Source: an uncultured Chitinophagaceae bacterium (GTDB taxonomy: Bacteria > Bacteroidota > Bacteroidia > Chitinophagales > Chitinophagaceae). From it: a stretch of 64,000 nucleotides of DNA. The notes beneath the pieces are model-generated. The model was not told where the DNA came from. It was given only the letters and a program-made list of their open reading frames with translations, and ran no database searches. Of this stretch, positions 18,422 to 24,872 are shown one piece after another. Location: the NCBI GenBank assembly GCA_937862815.1, contig CALMED010000002.1, positions 496,001-560,000 on the forward strand. The letters run 5' to 3'. How positions within the stretch are numbered: position 1 is the first letter of the stretch; every line of letters starts with the position of its first letter. The position numbers and the translations under genes were made by a program.

Positions 18422-18464
18422 GCACAGCGTTTCTGAGCGACCAAATTAACCAATGTTTTCGATT

Positions 18465-18482
18465 TTTCAAAATATATTGAAA
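18465..18482. promoter_or_regulatory. Palindrome in the GbsR/MarR promoter, candidate operator
   Basis: TTTCAA-AATATA-TTGAAA is an 18-bp inverted repeat with perfect 6-bp arms, 44-61 bp upstream of the regulator ATG. A near-consensus -7 element (TTAATTTG on the minus strand, 18442-18449) lies between it and the gene, so the palindrome covers the -33 region. It is a plausible autorepression site. Confidence 0.5.
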
Positions 18483-18626
18483 GTTAAGTTCCCGGCCGGA
18501 GCGAATGAATCTGCGATGAACAGGCAATCCGCTGTCGCCCCTTCACAGTGACGTCTGCATTTTCCGCGATTCTGATTTGCTCCGTTTGCGGAACGCTTTT
18601 CAGTTCCTGCTGTGTAGCCGTCTGTC

Positions 18627-19766
18627 TCAGAATGGTGTGCCGTGCGTCAGCCGGATCAGCGGTTGTGCCAGGAAGGGAAAACTGCGGAAACTGCGCACCA
18701 GTATTTCCGTGAGGGTGGGGTGTCCAAAAAAGGACTGGATGCTCCGCCCGGTGTAGAGTCGTTTTGAAAACTGTTGCCGCCAGGCTTGCTGGTACTGTTG
18801 TTCCATTGCCTCGCGGCTGATGGTTCCCTGCAGGAAGTTGTGCATGAACCGGTGGGCCAGTTTGCCGGCATGCAGGGCCATGCTCATGCCGTTGCCGCAG
18901 AGGGGCGTGATCATGCCCGCCGCGTCGCCCAGCAGCAGCACATGTGCTTCCACCTGCGATTTGGCGGCAAAACTTACCTGCGAAATGGTGACGGGTTGCT
19001 CCCAGAGGAATTCCGCTTCCGAAAAAATCCGCCGCAGGTGCGGGTTGCGTTGCAGTATGCGGGCTTCCATGCCGGCTATGCTGTTGCCCGAACGGCGCAG
19101 GTTTTCTGCCGAGGTGAGGTAGCAGAGGCAGCAGATACCGTCTTCCACCTGCGAGATGCCACAGTAGCCGTCGGCAAAATTGTGCAGCGCGATGAGATCG
19201 GCCGGGTGCCGGGTACGGATGTGGTATTTTACGCCGATGTAGTTGTGCAACGGACCTGCTTTTGCCTGTGCAAAAGGACGTTTCCATTTGAGGTCGAGGT
19301 TGCTGCGCTTGCCGAAAGCGCCGGCGGATGCCCGGCTTTGAAACCGGCCGGCGCTGGTGTCGAGGTTAAACAGCCCGTCATTAAACCGGATATCCTGCAC
19401 GCGGGTTTCTTCCCGCAGTTCGACGCCGGCGGCCCGTGCCCGTTGTGCCAGTTCCTGGTCGAGCCGGTGCCGGCTGATGCCAAAGCCCCCAAGGGGCAGC
19501 TTCGTTTCAAATACAGTTCCTCCGGGTGCAGTTACCTGCAGCCGGTTGATCAGCGGCAGTTGCATAGAAGCGAGGGGGAGTCCCAGTTCTTCCAGGAAGG
19601 GCCAGCTTTCGCGGCTGATGTATTCGCCGCAGACGCGGTGGAAGGGATACTTTTCTTTTTCAAACAACACCGTATGGTAGCCGCTGCGGGCACTCAGGAT
19701 GGCCAGCGACAATCCTGCCAGTCCACCACCGGTGATGGCTACATCGTATGGTTTGCTGCCGGTCAT
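18627..19766 (-). CDS. FAD-dependent oxidoreductase, geranylgeranyl reductase/hydroxylase-like
   Basis: The 379-residue flavoprotein begins with an FAD dinucleotide-binding loop (YDVAITGGGLAGLSLAILSA), followed by FEKEKYPFHRVCGEYIS, typical of the geranylgeranyl-reductase/tryptophan-halogenase-like clan, and the second FAD motif VLLLGDAAGMITPLCGNGMS near residue 275. Substrates in this clan include prenyl chains and aromatic polyketides. Start 19766 overlaps the upstream methyltransferase stop by 4 bp (ATGA), indicating translational coupling. The frame continues upstream to 20240 but that is antisense shadow. It is the last gene of the UbiA/type III PKS operon. Confidence 0.87.
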   Translation of the reverse strand: MTGSKPYDVAITGGGLAGLSLAILSARSGYHTVLFEKEKYPFHRVCGEYISRESWPFLEELGLPLASMQLPLINRLQVTAPGGTVFETKLPLGGFGISRHRLDQELAQRARAAGVELREETRVQDIRFNDGLFNLDTSAGRFQSRASAGAFGKRSNLDLKWKRPFAQAKAGPLHNYIGVKYHIRTRHPADLIALHNFADGYCGISQVEDGICCLCYLTSAENLRRSGNSIAGMEARILQRNPHLRRIFSEAEFLWEQPVTISQVSFAAKSQVEAHVLLLGDAAGMITPLCGNGMSMALHAGKLAHRFMHNFLQGTISREAMEQQYQQAWRQQFSKRLYTGRSIQSFFGHPTLTEILVRSFRSFPFLAQPLIRLTHGTPF

Positions 19767-20491
19767 GGGTTGTTTGTTTGTGTGTTCACCACCAGCAGCC
19801 AGCGGAAGGCCCATTGCCAGCGCAGGGTGGCCTGCAGTATTCCGGCCGCCCGCAGGAGAGCTTCCCATTCGGCGCGCCGGAATCCCCGCAGTACGCTCAC
19901 CGGTGCATCGTGCCGCACAAGGCGGGAGCGGGAAAACAGGCGGGTGAGCAGGCGGATGGAATGGTACGCCAGGGGATAGCGGTGCAGGTCGTTGATGAAA
20001 AAGCCGGTGCCCGCGTGTTCCTGCATCCATTGCAGCTGGCGGATCAGCTCCGCATCGCTGAAGTGGTGGCAGAAGAGCGAAGAAAAGAGAACGTCGGGCT
20101 TCTTCGTAAACACTACATCGTTGTAGTTGGCGGTGATGAAGGTAATGGCTGTCTGTCCCGGCCTGGACCGGGCATAGGACGTGCAATGCGGATTGATATC
20201 GATGCCGGTCAGTTGCACGGCAAGCCCTTGTCGCCGGCACCAGTTACCCACCACCCGCAGATTGTCGCCACCCCCGCAGCCAATTTCGCAGATGTGCAGG
20301 ATGTGTCCGTTCCTGCCTGCTGCCGGATGATGGTGCAGGAGATACTGCAGCCCCCGTAAGGTTACGCGGTGACCACCCAGCCGGGTGTTGATGGTATCCA
20401 GCTCCCGCATGTTGATACGGATGTCTTCAAAAGGAAGATCATCGCGGTCGAGCAGTTCGGAAAGGGCAGAGCGTTGGGTAAAGTCAGGCAT
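19763..20491 (-). CDS. SAM-dependent methyltransferase in the type III PKS operon
   Basis: The 242-residue class I methyltransferase has motif I in HICEIGCGGGDNLRVVGNW, an acidic motif II in LTGIDINPHC, and the SSLFCHHFSDAELI region after the fold core. It resembles methyltransferases that pair with type III PKS genes in quinone and resorcinol pathways. ATG 20491 overlaps the PKS stop by 8 bp and its own stop overlaps the oxidoreductase start by 4 bp, so the gene lies inside a tightly coupled operon. Probable substrate is the PKS product (O- or C-methylation), by inference. Confidence 0.85.
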   Translation of the reverse strand: MPDFTQRSALSELLDRDDLPFEDIRINMRELDTINTRLGGHRVTLRGLQYLLHHHPAAGRNGHILHICEIGCGGGDNLRVVGNWCRRQGLAVQLTGIDINPHCTSYARSRPGQTAITFITANYNDVVFTKKPDVLFSSLFCHHFSDAELIRQLQWMQEHAGTGFFINDLHRYPLAYHSIRLLTRLFSRSRLVRHDAPVSVLRGFRRAEWEALLRAAGILQATLRWQWAFRWLLVVNTQTNNP

Positions 20492-21578
20492 GGCGGGCAA
20501 GAAAGGTTTCCATGGTGAGGCCGGGTCCGAAGGCTGCCCCGAAGAGCAGGGGTTGACCGGGGTGGTGGTGCAGGCGCCGCATCCATTCCTGGAGCACAAA
20601 CAGGATGGTGGGCGACGACATGTTGCCGTACTGCTGCAGTACCTGGTAGCTGGGGGCCAGGTCCTGTTCCTCCAGCTGCAGGGAGCGGCGGATGGTGTCG
20701 AGAATCCGTTTGCCGCCGGGGTGCAGGCACCAGGCCCGGATGTCTGCCTGGTCTGCCCCGGCCTGCCGGAGGGCCCGTTCCACGAGGGGGGCGAAATCGG
20801 CCTCGATGAGGTCGGGGATATAGCCGCTGAGGGTCATCTGGAAACCGGTGGACGACAGCTCCCAGGCCATATCGCGTTTGCCACCGGGCACCACTTCGCT
20901 GTAAAACTGCTCCAGCACCAGTCCGCTGCCCGGCACTGCATCGGGCACTACCAGGGCCGCGGCGCTGCCGTCGCTAAAGAGGAGGGTGGAGGCCAGGTTG
21001 TCGGGTGTGGGTTCTTTCTGGAAGTGGAGGGTGCAGAGTTCGGTGCACACCAGCATCACCCGGGCGGCGGGGTCGGAGCGGCAGATGACATCGGCCAGCT
21101 TCAGGGCATGGATGGCGGCATAACAGCCCATGAAGTTGAGGGAGGTGCGGAAGATGTTCCGGGGCAGGTCCAGCAGTTCCATCACCTGCAGGTCGAGGCC
21201 CGGAGCACTCATACCGGTGCAGCTCACGGTGATGAGATGAGTGATGTCTCGTACCGGCAGCCGGTTGCCGGCACAGGCGCGGATGGCGTCCACCGATAAC
21301 TGCGGTGCATGGCGCTGGTACCACTGCATCCGCTGTTCCAGCGTGGGAAAAGGTTCCAGGTGTTCGGCGGGCGGGTAGAACTTCCAGTCGGCCATGGGGT
21401 GACTGTAATCGGCGATGGCGGAATACCGCGTGGCGATGCCGCCCTGGTGGTAGAGGAATTTCAGCTTGCGCTGTTCCACCGGATCCAGCGCAAAGGCCCG
21501 CTGCATGAACAGCAGGATGTCCTCCTGCCGGTGCCGGTGAGCGGGCAGGGCCGTACCGATGGAAAGGATTTTACTCAA
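20484..21578 (-). CDS. Type III polyketide synthase (chalcone/stilbene synthase family)
   Basis: The homodimeric ketosynthase condenses an acyl-CoA starter with malonyl-CoA units. The 364 residues are family length and keep the full triad: Cys152 in NFMGCYAAIHALK, His286 in WCLHPGGKRILD and Asn319 in QQYGNMSSPTILF. The thiolase-fold segments VSCTGMSAPGLDLQVMELL and LLFSDGSAAALVV are clear. The operon with UbiA, a methyltransferase and a flavoprotein resembles alkylresorcinol/quinone clusters such as Streptomyces srs (PKS, methyltransferase, flavin hydroxylase), here with an added prenyltransferase. Starter unit and chain length cannot be read from sequence. It overlaps ubiA upstream by 8 bp. 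Confidence 0.93.
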   Translation of the reverse strand: MSKILSIGTALPAHRHRQEDILLFMQRAFALDPVEQRKLKFLYHQGGIATRYSAIADYSHPMADWKFYPPAEHLEPFPTLEQRMQWYQRHAPQLSVDAIRACAGNRLPVRDITHLITVSCTGMSAPGLDLQVMELLDLPRNIFRTSLNFMGCYAAIHALKLADVICRSDPAARVMLVCTELCTLHFQKEPTPDNLASTLLFSDGSAAALVVPDAVPGSGLVLEQFYSEVVPGGKRDMAWELSSTGFQMTLSGYIPDLIEADFAPLVERALRQAGADQADIRAWCLHPGGKRILDTIRRSLQLEEQDLAPSYQVLQQYGNMSSPTILFVLQEWMRRLHHHPGQPLLFGAAFGPGLTMETFLARHA

Positions 21579-22437
21579 GGTGATTCATAATTAAAACGGT
21601 TAGGAATCCCAGGTTGGTGCACAGCGATGCAATCACATTCATGCGCATGGTGTGTTCAAAACTGGCGGCGCTCACGTCTTTCCACACCTGCCGGGCCCAC
21701 CAGAGGAAATATACCAGTACGGGCAGGAAAAACAGGAGCAGTAACAGGAAAGGCGTAAAGAGGAGCGACGATAAGAATGTATAGCCCAGAAAGAGCAGGG
21801 CGGCGCTGTACACCACGCCGGCAAAGACGAAGGTACCGCGGTAACCGAGCCGGTAACTGAGGGTGGTAACGCCGTCGGCTTTGTCTTGCTGGTGCTGGTA
21901 GATCTGTGTGAGCGGATAAAAGCCGCCGATCAGCAGGCCGGCGGCGATGATGCCGCTGAGGGGTGCAGTGGTTTTGAGTGTGGCACTGCAGCCGTGATAT
22001 ACGAGGAAAAAGGTGAGGGCTCCCTGGAACAGCATGACGGTGAGGTAGCCGGTAACAGGATATTGTTTCAGGCGGATGGAGCGGCTGCTGTAGGCACGGG
22101 AGGCCAGGATGTAGGCCCCGATACCGGCAGCAAATAACAGGCTTACGAAGAACGAAAGTACAACGGCAGCAACATCCATCAGCAGCGTGAGGTGGTACAA
22201 CTGGCGGGTGGGTGGCAGGGGTTGCCGCACCCCGCCGATGGGGCTTGTATCACGGTCCATGTAACTGTTGTAGCCGTTGCTGGCAGGATAGACCAGCAGG
22301 TGCAGGATAACAAACACAAGAGCGGCCCGGCTCCAGTTAATGAGTACCAGTTGCGAGAGGGCAAAGAAGTACACCGGCATCAGGAATACCGAGAAGGGGA
22401 GGCGCAGCAGCTGGAGGGTGCTTTTATGAATACCCAA
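21571..22437 (-). CDS. UbiA-family prenyltransferase
   Basis: This polytopic membrane enzyme of 288 residues has about eight or nine hydrophobic helices. The first Asp-rich site is NGYNSYMDRDTSPIGG, keeping NxxxD but with a non-standard second half; the second is the QIYQHQQDKADGVTTLS region. UbiA enzymes attach isoprenoid chains to aromatic acceptors. As the first gene of the operon, overlapping the PKS by 8 bp, it probably prenylates the aromatic product of that PKS. An alternative is a role in lipoquinone or haem-type prenylation unrelated to the PKS, which the overlap makes less likely. Confidence 0.87.
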   Translation of the reverse strand: MGIHKSTLQLLRLPFSVFLMPVYFFALSQLVLINWSRAALVFVILHLLVYPASNGYNSYMDRDTSPIGGVRQPLPPTRQLYHLTLLMDVAAVVLSFFVSLLFAAGIGAYILASRAYSSRSIRLKQYPVTGYLTVMLFQGALTFFLVYHGCSATLKTTAPLSGIIAAGLLIGGFYPLTQIYQHQQDKADGVTTLSYRLGYRGTFVFAGVVYSAALLFLGYTFLSSLLFTPFLLLLLFFLPVLVYFLWWARQVWKDVSAASFEHTMRMNVIASLCTNLGFLTVLIMNHLE

Positions 22438-22500
22438 GCGGTTTCGTTTTGCTGAACAAGTTCGGGCATTCTGTTCATACCCGCCGCTTTTGTTTACCGG

Positions 22501-22884
22501 TCAGCCCATGGAATGCAGGGCCACCCGGTTGCCTTCGGTGTCGCGTATCAGGGCCCAGTAACCGAGGTTGTTGCCCACTGCCGATTTGGGTGTCAGGATG
22601 GTACCCCCGGCGGCCTCCACCCGGTTGAGGACCACCTGCAGGTCGGGTTGGCAGTTGAGGTAGATAAGCGAACCGTTCCCGGACGGCGTGTGAAGCTGCG
22701 GGTTGTGCACGATGGCGCCTCCTACTTTTCCATTTTGAAAATCGTAAAGAAAAAATCCCATACGGGCCGGGCCCATCTGGTTTTCGGGCATCTGGTAATC
22801 AAAGATGGATTCGTAAAACTGTTTGGCCCGGTCGAAATCCAGTACCGGAATTTCAAACCAGTTGAGTGCGTTGCCGTGTTGCAT
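22501..22884 (-). CDS. VOC-superfamily (glyoxalase/bleomycin-resistance-like) protein
   Basis: The 127-residue protein has the two-module VOC fold: ALNWFEIPVLDFDRAKQFYE at the start, MGFFLYDFQNGKVGGAIVHN, then GSLIYLNCQPDLQVVLNRVE and YWALIRDTEGNRVALHS at the end. The pattern matches stand-alone VOC proteins usually annotated as glyoxalase; the metal site is partly conserved but the reaction is unknown. Start 22884 (MQHGNALNWFE) fits the family better than 22911. It lies upstream of ubiA on the same strand (63 bp). Confidence 0.85.
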   Translation of the reverse strand: MQHGNALNWFEIPVLDFDRAKQFYESIFDYQMPENQMGPARMGFFLYDFQNGKVGGAIVHNPQLHTPSGNGSLIYLNCQPDLQVVLNRVEAAGGTILTPKSAVGNNLGYWALIRDTEGNRVALHSMG

Positions 22885-22987
22885 GATAAAAGGTTTGTGG
22901 TAAGGTAACACGAATCAGGACCAATTACAAGTGGTTGTTGCTGCTGTTATCCTGCGTACCGGAGGATTCGCTGCCGTTGAGGAGGAA

Positions 22988-23016
22988 TAAAAAAATCCCG
23001 CCAACCGGCGGGATTT
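22988..23016 (-). terminator. Rho-independent terminator of pdhC
   Basis: On the minus strand a perfect 10-bp stem (AAATCCCGCC/GGCGGGATTT, 4-nt loop) is followed by a run of seven T. It lies about 47 bp past the pdhC stop, separated from it by a 9-bp tandem repeat. Confidence 0.88.
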
Positions 23017-23060
23017 AAACCTTTTAAACTTTTTAAACCTCTTGAACCTCTTCTAACCTC
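23015..23060. repeat. Short tandem repeat of 9-bp units
   Basis: Five imperfect units run head to tail: TTAAACCTT, TTAAACTTT, TTAAACCTC, TTGAACCTC, TTCTAACCTC. They fill the gap between the pdhC stop codon and its terminator. Confidence 0.7.
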
Positions 23061-23062
23061 CC

Positions 23063-24712
23063 TTACACCAACATCGTCACCGGATTCTCCAGGTATTTTT
23101 TGAAGGTCTGGAGGAAGGCAGCGCCCACGGCACCATCCACACTGCGGTGGTCGCAGCTCAGGGTTACTTTCATCACGTTGGTCACGCCAAACCCATCGCC
23201 TTTCCGTACCACCACTTCCCTGATGCGGCCCACGGCCAGGATGCAGCTGTCGGGCGGGTTGATGATGGCGGTGAACTCTTCAATATCCATCATACCCAGG
23301 TTGGAGATGGTGAAGGTATTGCCGCTGAACTCGGCGGGCTGAATTTTCTTGTTGCGGGCTTTATCGTACAGTTCTTTGGCATCGGCGGCAATCTGGCTGA
23401 GGCTTTTCTGGTCAGCAAAGCGGATCACCGGCACAATCAATCCGTCGGGTAACGCGATGGCGCTGCCGATGTGGATGTGCTGGTAGGTGCGGATGAAGTC
23501 GCCCATCCAGCTGCTGTTAACGGCGGGGTGTTGGCGAAGGGCCATGGCGGCAGCCTTGATGGTCATATCCTGGAAGCTGATCTTCACCGGACTCAATTCG
23601 TTCAACTGGGTGCGGGCCGCCATGGCATTGTCCATGTTTATTTCCATGGTGAGGAAGAAGTGGGGCGCCGTGTAGAGGCTGTCGCTCAGGCGGCGGGCAA
23701 TGGTCTTGCGCATGCTGCTGTTGGGCGTATCCACATAGCCTTCGCCGGCGCCGGGATTGAAGGCGGGTACTGCGGGCGCGCTGGCGGCGGGTGCGCTGGG
23801 AGCAGTTGCCGCGGCGGCAGGCGTAAAGTTGTCAATGTCTGCTTTCACAATCCGTCCGCCATCGCCACTGCCCTGTATGGCTTTCAGGTCAATGCCTTTC
23901 TCGGCCGCAATTTTTTTGGCCAGTGGGGAAGCTTTGATCCGGCCGTTTGTGGACGTAGTGGTGGCTGCCGTTGCAGCAGCGGAAGAGGCGGCCGGAGCAG
24001 TTTCAGCCGTAACGGAAGCTGCCGCCTGCAGGGGAGCGCCTGCCACCGGGTTGTTCAGCGCAGCCAGAAGGCCGGTAATATCGGTACCGGCTTTGCCAAT
24101 GATGGCAATCACTTCGTTTACCTTAGCTGCCTTGCCCGCTTCCACGCCGGTGTACAGCAGGGTACCTTCTGCATAGGGCACCACTTCCATAGTGGCCTTG
24201 TCGGTTTCCACATCGGCCAGGTTATCATCGCTGGCAACGGCGTCGCCCACCTTTTTATTCCACGCTACAATTTTTCCTTCGGTCATGGTATCGCTCAGCA
24301 GCGGCATGCGGATGATGGTTACCCCCAGTTGCTTTCCCAATGCATCGGCGTCAACACCCGTAGAAGAGGTTGTTGGTTGCGGGTTGCCGGTTACTGGTTG
24401 TTGGTTGCTGGTTGCTGGTTCCGGGGTACTGGTTGCGGATTGCGGGGCATCGAGCAGGTGTTTGTATTCTTCTCCTTCTTTTCCCACGATGGCAATGATT
24501 TCGTTGATTTTTGCCGCTTTTCCTTCGGGCACACCTACGTAAAGGAGCACACCATCGGCGTAGCCCACCACTTCCATGGTGGCTTTATCGGTTTCCACGT
24601 CGGCCAATACGTCGTCACTTTTCACCTTGTCGCCCACCTTTTTGTTCCAGGCCACAATCTTTCCTTCGGTCATGGTATCGCTCAGCAGCGGCATGCGGAT
24701 CACTTCAGCCAT
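23063..24712 (-). CDS. pdhC: Pyruvate dehydrogenase complex dihydrolipoamide acetyltransferase (E2), two lipoyl domains
   Basis: E2 transfers the acetyl group from E1 to CoA. The 549 residues hold two near-identical lipoyl domains (1-77 and about 132-208, each with the lipoylated Lys in VETDKATMEVV). They are joined by a Pro/Thr/Gln-rich linker, followed by a second Ala/Thr-rich linker, the E1/E3-binding domain (KASPLAKKIAAEKGIDLKAI, about 268-300) and the catalytic domain with the active-site His in SCDHRSVDGAVGAAF (about 522). Start 24712 (MAEVIRMPLLSD) is set by the lipoyl domain; the frame upstream is non-family. The gene is not beside E1 or E3. A 7-bp minisatellite at 24368-24444 encodes much of the first linker. 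Confidence 0.95.
   Translation of the reverse strand: MAEVIRMPLLSDTMTEGKIVAWNKKVGDKVKSDDVLADVETDKATMEVVGYADGVLLYVGVPEGKAAKINEIIAIVGKEGEEYKHLLDAPQSATSTPEPATSNQQPVTGNPQPTTSSTGVDADALGKQLGVTIIRMPLLSDTMTEGKIVAWNKKVGDAVASDDNLADVETDKATMEVVPYAEGTLLYTGVEAGKAAKVNEVIAIIGKAGTDITGLLAALNNPVAGAPLQAAASVTAETAPAASSAAATAATTTSTNGRIKASPLAKKIAAEKGIDLKAIQGSGDGGRIVKADIDNFTPAAAATAPSAPAASAPAVPAFNPGAGEGYVDTPNSSMRKTIARRLSDSLYTAPHFFLTMEINMDNAMAARTQLNELSPVKISFQDMTIKAAAMALRQHPAVNSSWMGDFIRTYQHIHIGSAIALPDGLIVPVIRFADQKSLSQIAADAKELYDKARNKKIQPAEFSGNTFTISNLGMMDIEEFTAIINPPDSCILAVGRIREVVVRKGDGFGVTNVMKVTLSCDHRSVDGAVGAAFLQTFKKYLENPVTMLV
24368..24444 (-). repeat. 7-bp minisatellite inside pdhC (interlipoyl linker)
   Basis: Eleven consecutive 7-bp units of the GGTTGCT type (variants GGTTGTT, GGTTGCG, GGTTGCC, GGTTACT, GGTTCCG, GGGTACT, GATTGCG) span 77 bp. 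Read in the gene direction they give a 7-residue period, TSNQQPV-TGNPQPT. Since 77 is not a multiple of 3, unit gain or loss would keep frame only in multiples of three. Confidence 0.85.
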
Positions 24713-24872
24713 ATTCGATTGTATTTTATGCGGTTTTGAGGGCGTGAAATTAAGGAAAAATGACGGAAACAGGGGAAGACAGATAATAGGCTGCACCCGT
24801 TCTTATTGTAACAGGCCGGCGTCTTGATCTTTATGCGGTTGAACCGGTTATTTCTGCGCCGGGAAGGAGCTG

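Noticed and set aside
18774-19979. 401-codon open frame on the plus strand
   Set aside because: Antisense to the FAD oxidoreductase and methyltransferase genes; no recognisable domain.
19767-20240. N-terminal extension of the FAD oxidoreductase frame
   Set aside because: The extra residues lie in the methyltransferase gene out of frame, and the FAD-binding loop already starts right after the ATG at 19766.
24368-24444. CRISPR-like array
   Set aside because: Units are 7 bp with no spacers and lie in a coding sequence; this is a minisatellite.
23471-24739. 422-codon open frame on the plus strand
   Set aside because: Antisense to pdhC. The translation is dominated by Gly and His repeats that reflect the Ala/Thr linkers and the minisatellite.
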